A stretch of DNA of 64,000 nt. Source: Phytophthora colocasiae (taxonomy: Eukaryota; Oomycota; Peronosporomycetes; Peronosporales; Peronosporaceae). The stretch covers positions 248,001-312,000 of the forward strand of contig JAGKQI010000100.1 of the NCBI GenBank assembly GCA_018806915.1, read 5' to 3'. Made by a program: the position numbers and the translations under genes. Positions 1 to 10,808 of the stretch are shown here, one piece after another. The notes beneath the pieces were generated by a model. The model was not told the DNA's origin. It saw only the letters and a program-made list of their open reading frames with translations, and searched no databases. Positions within the stretch are counted from its first letter, which is position 1. Every line of letters starts with the position of its first letter.

Positions 1-52
1 GTCGGGACTCCAGATCTCTCGTGGAAGTTCCACAGACTCGTCGCTGACGTCC

Positions 53-3000
53 ATGAGTCGAGGGGCGTCTGCACATATGCCGTTGTCCGTCGGAGGTCTG
101 GCGATGATCGCCCAAGGTGCTGAAGCCGGGGGAATGCTCGCCGGAGAGTCTATGGGAATCCACGTGACACGAACACTGATGCCGGTGAAGTCGGAGCCTG
201 AAGACTTCGAGATGTTGGAAGAGAAGCCGGAGTTTCCAGAAGTGAAGTCCGAGAGACAGTTGTCTACCAGAAATTCTGTAAGAGATTCTGTTCACCGGAC
301 GCCAGAAGCTCCATCATCGTCCGTCTCGAGTCGTGGGAGAAGCCACCAGAGCAGGCACCAGAGTCTGAAGAGCGAGGATCACCAGAAAGTGTCTTCCAGA
401 CGCCTGAGTTCCGTTGCGTCAAGCCACACACGAAGTTCCCAGAGATCAGGCCCAGCGCAGATCGAATTGAACGCTATGCGGCAGCAACAGGAATGGCATC
501 GTCGAATGGAACAGGAGCAGAAGGAATTTCTGGCCAGAGAACGTCTGGAATCCATGGAGCGTGAACGTCGACGTGAACAACGAGAACTTGATACGCGCCA
601 GCAGATCCAGACACTTACCGACCGCCTACTTGAGTCTGAGAGCGCCAGACTGGAAACCCAGAGACGCGCGGATGACTTGGAAGAACGTCGGAGTCAAGCG
701 TCAGAGTCCAAGCCCAAGTACCATTCGAAATCGTCTGAGAGACAGGTGTCCGACGAACAAGTTTCTGGTGAACAGTTTTCCGATGTACAGCGTCTGGAGA
801 CCGAGTTTGCAGATCGCTGGAAACAACGGGAAGCCGAGGCCGAAGCCGAACGAGCGCGTTGGGCAGACGAGCTGAAACGTGACTGGATTTCGCAAATGGA
901 GACCTTACGACAGCGGGTGCACGACGTGGAGTCGGAGCGCGACAGGGAGCGGGAAAGTTCCCAGAACATGCAGCGTTTCCAGGCCGCAGAATTGAGGAAC
1001 CTTCGTGCAACATTGTCCCAAGTTCAAGGGGTCGCCCACCCTGAAGTAGCAACTTCAAGTCGGATCTCCGGTGAACATGACCCTAAACAGGCAACCGGAC
1101 TTCTGGTGAACAGTCGGGATACGGAGGATTGCACACCGGGGGTTAGGGGATCAGAAGGAGTCGCCAGCAGGGGTAGGGTTACACCCATTAAAACGACAGA
1201 GGCCTTCCATACGCCTCTTCCCTTACGGAGATCGACCGACACCAAGCGCGCGAAGGCTGGAAGGCATGGCGCGGCCACCGCGGCCGCTACGACGACCCAG
1301 ACGGCTCAAGCGGCTCCCCTGACCGAGATCAAGACTGAAGGAAGGCGCCCAGCGACTCCCAGGCGCGAAGGACACCGGAAACCAAGCGAACGACGCTCTG
1401 AAGATGGCCGGGACGCTCCTCGAAGGCCTGGAAGACGCAGGAATGACCCAGACCCTGGCGGAAGCTCAAGTGACTCAAGCTCGGACTCAAGTAATTCGTC
1501 TTCTGATGACTTGGACCCTCCGGAGGTTGTCAACCTGACTTCTGCGTCCCATGGACAAGCTGGAGCGACTCTGCTGACTATGAGGCCTTTCATAAACTCA
1601 AGTATCATCGGAGAATTTGATCCCCGAGCGACATTACGGGAGCGTGTTCACTGGTGGGAGCGTTTTGTGAACATGGCATCTCAGGGAGCATGGACGAACA
1701 AGACCCGCATTCAAGAGCTCAAGCTGAAGCTCCCAGTGTCTGCCAGAGATTGGTTCAACCAGCTTCCGAAGAGCGTTTCCCGTGACTGGAAGGAATTATC
1801 GTCGGAGTTTCGCAGGCGCTATTGCAAGGCCCGGTCCTCCGAGAGATATTTCACGATGGAAATGAAGAGTTCCGAGACTCCGTTGGACTTCTTCTATCGC
1901 CTGAACTCGGCCGCCGGAAAAGCTGAGGTGGACTTCAGAAAATCCTCCAGACGTCTGGAGAAACACGTTCTGAGGTACATCACCAAGCTGAAGGACGAGC
2001 GTCTGAAGATCGCGTTACAAGGCCGGAAGTTCAGGAGTATCTCGGACTTGGAATATGCTCTGCAACAGGACGAAGATGTCTGGCGAACAGCTGATCAAGA
2101 CACTACGACCACCAGACACCGGGATTTCCGAGCGGACAATCTCCCACGCGGACAGTTTTAAGCCGAAGCGCATGGGAAGACTTACGTCGCCCGGAGAAGC
2201 AGACCCGGATGCCTCTGACGATGTCGATGCGGATACCAGAACTCAAGAGAAGGATACAGAGCTTCGTCGTCAGAACACGATCGCGAGATGTCTGGTGTAC
2301 AATCTGCCTCTCAGGCGCCTGGTGGTGCTGATTGGACTCAGACTCTGACAAACAGAAGTCTACCGAGTCCACTGGTGGGGAGCGTTTTGTGAACATGGCA
2401 TCTCAGGAGCATCGACGAACAAGACCCGCATTCAAGAGCTCAAGCTGAAGCTCCCAGTGTCTGCCAGAGATTGGTTCAACCAGCTTCCGAAGAGCGTTTC
2501 CCGTGACTGGAAGGAATTATCGTCGGAGTTTCGCAGGCGCTATTGCAAGGCCCGGTCCTCCGAGAGATATTTCACGATGGAAATGAAGAGTTCCGAGACT
2601 CCGTTGGACTTCTTCTATCGCCTGAACTCGGCCGCCGGAAAAGCTGAGGTGGACTTCAGAAAATCCTCCAGACGTCTGGAGAAACACGTTCTGAGGTACA
2701 TCACCAAGCTGAAGGACGAGCGTCTGAAGATCGCGCGTTACAAGGCCGGAAGTTCAGGAGTATCTCGGACTTGGAATATGCTCTGCAACAGGACGAAGAT
2801 GTCTGGCGAACAGCTGATCAAGACACTACGACCACCAGACACCGGGATTTCCGAGCGGACAATCTCCCACGCGGACAGTTTAAGCCGAAGCGCATGGGGA
2901 AGACTTACGTCGCCCGAGAAGCAGACCCGGATGCCTCTGACGATGTCGATGCGGATACCAGAACTCAAGAGAAGGATACCAGAGCTTCGTCGTCAAGAAC

Positions 3001-5634
3001 ACGATCATGAGATGTCTGGTGTACAATCTGCCTCTCAGGCGCCTGGTGGTGCTGATTGGACTCAGACTCTGACAAACAGAAGTCTACCGAGTCCACTGGT
3101 GGGGAGCGTTTTGTGAACATGGCATCTCAGGGAGCATCGACGAACAAGACCCGCATTCAAGAGCTCAAGCTGAAGCTCCCAGTGTCTGCCAGAGATTGGT
3201 TCAACCAGCTTCCGAAGAGCGTTTCCCGTGACTGGAAGGAATTATCGTCGGAGTTTCGCAGGCGCTATTGCAAGGCCCGGTCCTCCGAGAGATATTTCAC
3301 GATGGAAATGAAGAGTTCCGAGACTCCGTTGGACTTCTTCTATCGCCTGAACTCGGCCGCCGGAAAAGCTGAGGTGGACTTCAGAAAATCCTCCAGACGT
3401 CTGGAGAAACACGTTCTGAGGTACATCACCAAGCTGAAGGACGAGCGTCTGAAGATCGCGTTACAAGGCCGGAAGTTCAGGAGTATCTCGGACTTGGAAT
3501 ATGCTCTGCAACAGGACGAAGATGTCTGGCGAACAGCTGATCAAGACACTACGACCACCAGACACCGGGATTTCCGAGCGGACAATCTCCCACGCGGACA
3601 GTTTAAGCCGAAGCGCATGGGGAAGACTTACGTCGCCCGAGAAGCAGACCCGGATGCCTCTGACGATGTCGATGCGGATACCAGAACTCAAGAGAAGGAT
3701 ACCAGAGCTTCGTCGTCAGAACACGATCGCGAGATGTCTGGTGTACAATCTGCCTCTCAGGCGCCTGGTGGTGCTGATTGGACTCAGACTCTGACAAACG
3801 AAGTCTACCGAGTCCACTGGTGGGAGCGTTTTGTGAACATGGCATCTCAGGGAGCATCGACGAACAAGACCCGCATTCAAGAGCTCAAGCTGAAGCTCCC
3901 AGTGTCTGCCAGAGATTGGTTCAACCAGCTTCCGAAGAGCGTTTCCCGTGACTGGAAGGAATTATCGTCGGAGTTTCGCAGGCGCTATTGCAAGGCCCGG
4001 TCCTCCGAGAGATATTTCACGATGGAAATGAAGAGTTCCGAGACTCCGTTGGACTTCTTCTATCGCCTGAACTCGGCCGCCGGAAAAGCTGAGGTGGACT
4101 TCAGAAAATCCTCCAGACGTCTGGAGAAACACGTTCTGAGGTACATCACCAAGCTGAAGGACGAGCGTCTGAAGATCGCGTTACAAGGCCGGAAGTTCAG
4201 GAGTATCTCGGACTTGGAATATGCTCTGCAACAGGACGAAGATGTCTGGCGAACAGCTGATCAAGACACTACGACCACCAGACACCGGGATTTCCGAGCG
4301 GACAATCTCCCACGCGGACAGTTTAAGCCGAAGCGCATGGGAAGACTTACGTCGCCCGAGAAGCAGACCCGGATGCCTCTGACGATGTCGATGCGGATAC
4401 CAGAACTCAAGAGAAGGATACCAGAGCTTCGTCGTCAGAACACGATCGCGAGATGTCTGGTGTACAATCTGCCTCTCAGGCGCCTGGTGGTGCTGATTGG
4501 ACTCAGACTCTGACAAACGAAGTCTACCGAGTCCACTGGTGGGAGCGTTTTGTGAACATGGCATCTCAGGGAGCATCGACGAACAAGACCCGCATTCAAG
4601 AGCTCAAGCTGAAGCTCCCAGTGTCTGCCAGAGATTGGTTCAACCAGCTTCCGAAGAGCGTTTCCCGTGACTGGAAGGAATTATCGTCGGAGTTTCGCAG
4701 GCGCTATTGCAAGGCCCGGTCCTCCGAGAGATATTTCACGATGGAAATGAAGAGTTCCGAGACTCCGTTGGACTTCTTCTATCGCCTGAACTCGGCCGCC
4801 GGAAAAGCTGAGGTGGACTTCAGAAAATCCTCCAGACGTCTGGAGAAACACGTTCTGAGGTACATCACCAAGCTGAAGGACGAGCGTCTGAAGATCGCGT
4901 TACAAGGCCGGAAGTTCAGGAGTATCTCGGACTTGGAATATGCTCTGCAACAGGACGAAGATGTCTGGCGAACAGCTGATCAAGACACTACGACCACCAG
5001 ACACCGGGATTTCCGAGCGGACAATCTCCCACGCGGACAGTTTAAGCCGAAGCGCATGGGGAAGACTTACGTCGCCCGAGAAGCAGACCCGGATGCCTCT
5101 GACGATGTCGATGCGGATACCAGAACTCAAGAGAAGGATACCAGAGCTTCGTCGTCAGAACACGATCGCGAGATGTCTGGTGTACAATCTGCCTCTCAGG
5201 CGCCTGGTGGTGCTGATTGGACTCAGACTCTGACAAACGAAGTCTACCGAGTCATGGATAACATGGGATGGCGACCGCCGCCCCAGTCTCCCCTAGGATC
5301 ATCAGGTCAAGACTTCCAACATACACGTCGGGACAACCCTGACTACTGGAACAAGTTCTGCGAGAAGTGTCGCCGCTCGGGTCACTCTGAAGAGAACTGT
5401 TGGAGAGACATTGTCTGTGACAGATGTCAGGAGAAGTGTCACCCGAGCAGGATGTGCCGAGTACCGCCGTGTGAGGTTTGCGGAAAGGTGCACTCTGGGA
5501 GACCATGCGAGGACATCAAGACTCTGGAATCCCTCAAGAAACTAGCCCGTCAAGGTACACTGAATGACCTGCCGGATCACCTACTGGAGAGACTCCTGGG
5601 TGACGAGGCTGACTCTGGGAAACAGTTAAACTAG
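53..5634 (+). pseudogene. gag: Gypsy-1 gag with internal five-fold duplication
   Basis: The first ORF (53-2161) gives a 702-aa N-terminal part: a basic/Ser-rich head, a long Glu/Arg/Gln-rich coiled-coil region (about residues 140-330), an Arg/Ser/Asp-rich linker and a capsid-like segment from about residue 530. It stops at 2161 because of one extra T in a T-run relative to the other repeat copies. The capsid segment is then repeated four more times. The last copy reads into a Cys-rich nucleocapsid (5341-5520) with several CxxC pairs (CEKC, CDRC, CEVC) resembling zinc knuckles. The true protein is probably the head, one capsid unit and the nucleocapsid. The stop TAG (5632-5634) directly abuts a -1 slippery heptamer. 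The ATG at 53 is the first in frame; an earlier start outside the window is possible. Confidence 0.8.
1648..5253 (+). repeat. Five tandem ~720-bp copies of the gag capsid region
   Basis: Units begin with CACTGGTGGGAGCG at 1648, 2370, 3094, 3815 and 4534, giving lengths of 722, 724, 721, 719 and 720 bp. The unit is 240 codons, so exact copies stay in frame. Copies are almost identical and differ mainly by one-base length changes in short runs (for example CATGGGAAG versus CATGGGGAAG, and GTTTAAG versus GTTTTAAG). Unit 5 is intact and joins the nucleocapsid. Unit 1 continues the N-terminal gag frame. The pattern fits a recent tandem expansion, by unequal exchange, replication slippage or an assembly artefact. 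Confidence 0.95.
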
Positions 5635-7808
5635 CAAGCCCGTCGGATGGGGATCCGAAACGCGCCGGGCAAGGCACACCCCCAGAGTTATGTGTTCTAG
5701 TGTACGTAGGACCGGAGCTGAGAACAACCCAACCTAAAAATCATCATTGCATGACCGCTTTAGCTCAAGAATCAGCCATGTCTTCAGAAATTCCGCGTCT
5801 GAGAGACAGTTCATCGGACTTTCCGAGAGACTGTTCACCGGACTTTCCGAGAGACAATGAACCGCCTCCGGACGACACAATCCAGTTTCGTCTGAAAGAC
5901 GGAGAATGTTATGGCTGGTGGGAGGATCACTACCCTGATCCTGCAAAGCGTGATGTGGTTATGGTACATGGCGCTGTCAATGATCATCGGACCAAGGTTC
6001 TCCTGGACACCGGTGCGACTATCAACATCCTGAGTTACGACTTTGCGCGTAAGCTCGGACTCAGGCTCAAGTCACACAAACAAACAAGGGTGTCTGGGAT
6101 GGGAGGTGTTCCGACGTACATTGGTGCCAGTGCTGAGATCAAGCTGACTCTCGGACCGAGAGTGGTTTACATTGTTGATGTCTGGGTTGCGAATATCGGC
6201 GAAGGTATAAACGTGCTATTGGGAATGGGATTCATGTTCGCCGCTGGTCTGAGGATCAGTGTTCGTGAGGGACTGGTATCTATGCCAGACGAAGTCGTGG
6301 TGATGATGTGCAGCTGGGAGCCTGGTGATCATATCGGCAGGAACAGGTCCATCAGACCAAGTGAAGCTGTACTTCTGAGACCTGGTGAAGAATTTGTTGT
6401 TCGCATTGATTATGGTCCGACGAACCCACAACGAGAAGTCGTGTGGGCGGGACGTGGAGATCGTTGGGTGACTCAGCTGATTTATGCAGCCCGGTCATGG
6501 CCTGTGGCGGTGCGCGTGGTGAACATCTCGGACAAGAATACTTGGGTGAATGAATTCTCTGACGTTGCAAGGATTGTGGAGTATGGATTTTTCCCACGAC
6601 ATGGTCGCTTTGTACGGCCAGGCTCTGCAGCCTACCGCGACTGGGAAGTTTTGATTCTGGAGAACACTCCGTCACCAGAGACGAAGAGACGTCTGAAGGC
6701 CGAAGCTGACTTGGAGGATCTGATACCTCAACCTCCGTGTGTGGATCACTCGGTATACCCGTGGCCCACTAAGATATTACAGCGCCCAAGGCTAGATAAT
6801 GCTCGAGTACAGTTCGTGAGGCCTACTTCGGTCCCACGAACAAAACGAGTTCGTTTCGCTTTGGATGTGGCTACGCAGACAGATGACTGGGTGGATGCCG
6901 GAAAAGAGGAGACCCGAGATACCGCTGTGGACACCGGAGATCTGGGATTGTCATCAGGGAAAACGACTCCGAAAGGCTCCGGAACCACGTCTGGGATTCC
7001 GAGTTACATGGTCGAGGACGAAGTCACCCTGAGTGTTTCTGGTGAACTGTCCATGGGAGATGAGGATCCGACAGACTGTTCATGGGACATCCCAATCCAG
7101 AGTATGCCAGGCACCCCTGTGGAAAAGCTCCGAGCCGAGTACGAGCGGTGCATGCGAGTCACGAATGAGGAATTGGATCTGGAACCCGGTGTCTACATTC
7201 GGGAAGGAACAGAGCTGCTCTCTCAGTTACGTGACCAGCTGGTTATGTTACCTGAACTGGAAGATTTGACTCCTGAATGTGACATCGACAAGGCTGACGT
7301 TGGAGTACCCGGGAAAACAACGCCGGAGATGGAGAAGAAACTCAGGGACATTCTGAAGTATCATCGGAAAATCTTTCTGGGAGACGGCAACGCCGCACCT
7401 GCCCCGGCAAGGGGCGTGGTCTGTGACTTGGACGTGGGAGACGCTAAACCTGTTGCCCAACGTCCGAGGTCCGTTGCCCCTCACCTGATGATCAAGGTGT
7501 ATGAACTTCTGAAGAAACTCCTGGAGACCGGACTCATCGAGTACTCGACTTCGCCTTGGGCATCACCAATTGTGATTGTCCTCAAGAAGAATGGTGTGGA
7601 CATACGCATGTGCATTGATTATCGAGTGGTGAATGGTTTTATCCAGTTGTCGCGTTACCCGTTGCCTCTGATAGACGATCTGTTGATTGGTTTTGAGGCA
7701 GCACTATGGTTTATGAGTCTGGATATGGCGAGTGGTTTTTGGGCTATTCGAATGACGGAGCGTGCAAGGCTGATCTCAGCGTTCATCTGCCCATTTGGAC
7801 ATTTCTAG
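5613..7808 (+). CDS. pol: Gypsy-1 pol, part 1: protease and N-terminal RT
   Basis: This frame is open from 5613 and overlaps the end of gag in the -1 frame. No good ATG precedes the protease, so translation probably depends on frameshifting. The aspartic protease motif LLDTGATINIL lies about 100 residues after position 5700. A poorly conserved linker of about 450 residues follows. Gypsy RT begins near 7430 with RPRSVAPHL, then LLETGLIEYSTSPWASP, then CIDYRVVN and LDMASGFWAI (equivalent of DLxSGYxQ). The frame ends at TAG 7806-7808, where related elements read F-(Q/E)-W before MPFGLKNAP. The same frame continues without any other fault at 7809. Confidence 0.85.
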   Translation, partial: LWETVKLASPSDGDPKRAGQGTPPELCVLVYVGPELRTTQPKNHHCMTALAQESAMSSEIPRLRDSSSDFPRDCSPDFPRDNEPPPDDTIQFRLKDGECYGWWEDHYPDPAKRDVVMVHGAVNDHRTKVLLDTGATINILSYDFARKLGLRLKSHKQTRVSGMGGVPTYIGASAEIKLTLGPRVVYIVDVWVANIGEGINVLLGMGFMFAAGLRISVREGLVSMPDEVVVMMCSWEPGDHIGRNRSIRPSEAVLLRPGEEFVVRIDYGPTNPQREVVWAGRGDRWVTQLIYAARSWPVAVRVVNISDKNTWVNEFSDVARIVEYGFFPRHGRFVRPGSAAYRDWEVLILENTPSPETKRRLKAEADLEDLIPQPPCVDHSVYPWPTKILQRPRLDNARVQFVRPTSVPRTKRVRFALDVATQTDDWVDAGKEETRDTAVDTGDLGLSSGKTTPKGSGTTSGIPSYMVEDEVTLSVSGELSMGDEDPTDCSWDIPIQSMPGTPVEKLRAEYERCMRVTNEELDLEPGVYIREGTELLSQLRDQLVMLPELEDLTPECDIDKADVGVPGKTTPEMEKKLRDILKYHRKIFLGDGNAAPAPARGVVCDLDVGDAKPVAQRPRSVAPHLMIKVYELLKKLLETGLIEYSTSPWASPIVIVLKKNGVDIRMCIDYRVVNGFIQLSRYPLPLIDDLLIGFEAALWFMSLDMASGFWAIRMTERARLISAFICPFGHF
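5625..5670 (+). promoter_or_regulatory. Probable -1 programmed ribosomal frameshift signal (gag to pol)
   Basis: In the gag frame the last codons are CAG TTA AAC TAG. The heptamer G TTA AAC (5625-5631) is in correct phase and immediately precedes the stop. After a 6-nt spacer (5632-5637) a strong stem follows: GCCCG (5638-5642) pairs with CGGGC (5666-5670), and TCGGAT (5643-5648) pairs with ATCCGA (5653-5658) around a GGGG loop. Pol is in the -1 frame, open from 5613, and reads straight through to the protease. GUUAAAC is an established slippery sequence in nidoviruses. The arrangement here is seen in the sequence; its activity is inferred. Confidence 0.75.
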
Positions 7809-10808
7809 TGGGTAAGAATGCCCTTCGGTCTGAAGAACGCCCCTCTGGTGTACCAGGCTATGCTGGATAACTGCCTGTGGGGGTTCGTGCGATTGTCACC
7901 TGAAGAGGAAGCTGAGGTTGACTCCGATGTGCTGGAATTCCTGAAGTTAGAACCCCAGAACTCTGACGTACATGGTCTGATGTCTGGTGAACAACTTCAG
8001 AACTCTGATGAACACATGCCAGAGGTTCCGGTGCTCACCGACCAAATGACTGTCTTTCAGAGGAACATCCCAGTCCCGTCCTTCATGGGACCGGTACTCG
8101 GTCGAAGTTCCTACATTGACGACATTGCTCATGGGGCGCCCACCTGGAATCAACTTTGTGAAGACTTGAACGCCTTGCTTTTCAGACTCAGATACTGGAA
8201 CATTTCTGTGAGCCTGCCCAAGAGCGAGTTCGGGAAGCTGACGATTCCTTATCTGTCACATGAGATCAGTGCTGAAGGACTGAGAGCCACGCCGAAGATC
8301 GTCAAGGGAGTGGAGGAATTGCCGTTCCCGTCGACACTCAAGGGAGTACAGAGTTTCATGGGAAGTCTGAATTATTACAACAAGTTTATCGAAGATTTAC
8401 CGGTGATCGCTGCTGTGCTCTACGAGTTGTCTGATGAACAGATTCGCGCTGGTCGAGATTTGGCTCGAGCTAAGGAAGCCTTTGAGATTCTGAAGCTCAA
8501 GATTGTCTCGACACCGCTCCTCAGACACCCAGATCGCACCAGACCGTTCGTTATTATACCTCATGCGAACCCGTGGGCTGCCTCAGCCGTCTTGGGACAG
8601 GAGTACGATGGAGTGATACACCCCGTACGGTTCACTGGACGCGTGCTGAATGAGGCGGAACTCTGGTTTTACATCGCAGTCAAAGAGGTGATAGCGATCC
8701 TCAGGGTTCTGGAGAACTTTCGGGCTCTGGTAAACACGAGTCCCGTGATCACGGTGTACACCAGACATTCGGTGTTGAAATGGCTCCTGTCATCCAGTTC
8801 GGCTGACGGTCGGAACGTGAAGTGGGGATTGAAGTTGTCACACTGGAATTTGGAGATTCGCAGGATCCAGCGAGATGAAGATGGTCTCCCGGCCATTCTT
8901 GGAGCGGGCATCACACCCCGTGAACACCTCGATGAGGTTTCTGAAAACCTCATCGCCGTCAAGGGGCGAGTCAAACCTCCAGCACCCATTAGCGTGGAAA
9001 TGCTAGAGGCTGATTACCGAGGTTGTGTTCTGAGTTTTGATGGTGCCGCCAAGACATCCACTCGCCTGGGAAGCTGCGGATGTGTGCTCTGGGAGCTCCC
9101 GGGGTGGAATATCCTGGAAGCCCAAGGGTTCGCTCTGAAAGATGTCACTGTGAATGACTCAGAATACTGTGGTCTAATCAACGGATTGAGGTTAGCTTTG
9201 GAACGTGGTATCCGAGACTTGGTGGTTGTCGGAGACTCCCGTATCGCTATCCAGCAAGCTCAAGGACTGATCAATTGTAATCAGCCGAACCTGCAGCGGA
9301 AATTGGCCGAGTTTGAGTCTCTGAAGATCAAGTTCCAGTCTCTGAAGCTAGTGCACGTGAAGCGTGAGTTCAATCAAGCAGCGGACTATTTGACGTCCAA
9401 GACTCTTGTTCTTGGCGAGTCCTGGCAGGTCCAAGACCCTGACGAACGGACTCATCTGAAACTGGTGTCCAAGATCCCAGAGAAGTTGATGAAGCCTCCC
9501 GAAGGGAGGTCTTCTGAAGCCCCGGATGATGTTCACCAGACCTCTGGTGAACATGATTGTACACCGGAGATGGATGACCCAGGGCCAGAGTCTGCACCCC
9601 TGCCTCATGCTGCCAAGGTGCTTGTTGCCATCACTCGTGCACGCAATCAGGAAGAAGCAAACCTACCAGATGACGTAGAGGCCCGTGAACCTATGGGCCC
9701 ACTGGAGTTTCAGGAAGAACGCTGGCGGAGGATCAAAGTTCACCAGACTCAAGATGTTCATCTGGCAGAACTCATCAAGTTCCTTAAGGGTGACGTGGGA
9801 GATTTACCACGACCCCGAGTAAGGAAGCTTGCCAGGATTGCCGATGATTTCATCTTGGATTCCAGAGACGTTTTGTACCGCCTCAGCCGTGCTACCAGGG
9901 AACGTCCGAGAGACATGGTTGATGAACTCAGACTTGTGGTTCCCAGAGACTTGCATGCTGATATGCTGCACTATGCTCATGGGGATTACCAGAGTGCTCA
10001 CCAGGGAATCAAACGTACGTTCGAGAAACTGAGCTCCGAGTTTTACTGGATTGATATGTACGCTGATGTGGAAAGGTTCGTCAAGGAGTGTATGGACTGT
10101 GCAAGTGGCAAGGGGCGTCCCCCGAATCCTGGACCGTCGCCCGGTAATATCGAGCTTAGTCGACCTTTTGAAGTAGTGTCCATGGATTTCGTGACGCACA
10201 TGCCAAAGTCCGCCAGAGGCAACACGTTCCTGTTGTTGTTCCAAGACATGTTCTCAGGATATGTGATGTGCAAGCCTATGAGTATTACTACGGCTCAAGA
10301 TGTCGCTGAGGCCTACGAGGAACGTGTCTTCCGGAACTTCGGAGCTAGTTCCCTGATACGCCATGATCAGGACCCTCGGTTCATGAGTGAAGTGTTCAGG
10401 TGTTTCCGGGATCTCCTGGGAAGCAGACAGCGAGCGACTCTGGCGTACCGTCCCCAGGCGAACGGCCAACAAGAACGGTCTGTTCAGACGGTCGTGCGCG
10501 CCATCAAGGCCTACATCGCCGAAGCTGATCAAAGTGACTGGGATGACCACGCCGAACGTCTGATGTTCGCGTTGAACACTTCCTTTGATGCGACCCGTCT
10601 GGAAACACCTTTCTTTCTGGTGCACGGATGGGATGCTCATGGGACTGTGTCCGCGATGCTTGGTCCAAAACCTTCTGGTGTACAAGAGCGCACTGCTTAT
10701 GAGTGGCGTCGGAAGATGCAACGAGATTACAGCTACGCTCAAGCCTGTGCTGAAGAACTTCAGAAGAAGGCCAAGCGGGAGCGTTCTGAAGAACAGACCC
10801 GAAAGTAG
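7809..10808 (+). CDS. pol: Gypsy-1 pol, part 2: C-terminal RT, two RNase H domains, integrase
   Basis: This continues the same frame after the amber. RT resumes at MPFGLKNAPLVYQ; a long insert precedes the active site, which reads YIDD (near 8110). The native Gypsy RNase H follows RT but has lost catalytic Asp residues: the usual DAS reads HAN and the usual TDH reads TRH. A second RNase H of the RNase HI type starts near 9030 and keeps D-E-D-D (SFDGAAK, NDSEYCG, VGDSRIAIQ, NQAADYL). Integrase has an HHCC zinc finger (HYAHGDYQSAHQG ... CMDC) and a DDE core (MDFVTHM, HDQDPRF, NGQQERS). The frame closes at TAG 10806-10808. Confidence 0.88.
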   Translation, partial: WVRMPFGLKNAPLVYQAMLDNCLWGFVRLSPEEEAEVDSDVLEFLKLEPQNSDVHGLMSGEQLQNSDEHMPEVPVLTDQMTVFQRNIPVPSFMGPVLGRSSYIDDIAHGAPTWNQLCEDLNALLFRLRYWNISVSLPKSEFGKLTIPYLSHEISAEGLRATPKIVKGVEELPFPSTLKGVQSFMGSLNYYNKFIEDLPVIAAVLYELSDEQIRAGRDLARAKEAFEILKLKIVSTPLLRHPDRTRPFVIIPHANPWAASAVLGQEYDGVIHPVRFTGRVLNEAELWFYIAVKEVIAILRVLENFRALVNTSPVITVYTRHSVLKWLLSSSSADGRNVKWGLKLSHWNLEIRRIQRDEDGLPAILGAGITPREHLDEVSENLIAVKGRVKPPAPISVEMLEADYRGCVLSFDGAAKTSTRLGSCGCVLWELPGWNILEAQGFALKDVTVNDSEYCGLINGLRLALERGIRDLVVVGDSRIAIQQAQGLINCNQPNLQRKLAEFESLKIKFQSLKLVHVKREFNQAADYLTSKTLVLGESWQVQDPDERTHLKLVSKIPEKLMKPPEGRSSEAPDDVHQTSGEHDCTPEMDDPGPESAPLPHAAKVLVAITRARNQEEANLPDDVEAREPMGPLEFQEERWRRIKVHQTQDVHLAELIKFLKGDVGDLPRPRVRKLARIADDFILDSRDVLYRLSRATRERPRDMVDELRLVVPRDLHADMLHYAHGDYQSAHQGIKRTFEKLSSEFYWIDMYADVERFVKECMDCASGKGRPPNPGPSPGNIELSRPFEVVSMDFVTHMPKSARGNTFLLLFQDMFSGYVMCKPMSITTAQDVAEAYEERVFRNFGASSLIRHDQDPRFMSEVFRCFRDLLGSRQRATLAYRPQANGQQERSVQTVVRAIKAYIAEADQSDWDDHAERLMFALNTSFDATRLETPFFLVHGWDAHGTVSAMLGPKPSGVQERTAYEWRRKMQRDYSYAQACAEELQKKAKRERSEEQTRK

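Noticed and set aside
1648..5253. Five regularly spaced repeats considered as satellite DNA or CRISPR-like array
   Set aside because: Units are 720 bp, contiguous and coding for gag capsid; no spacers and no cas genes.
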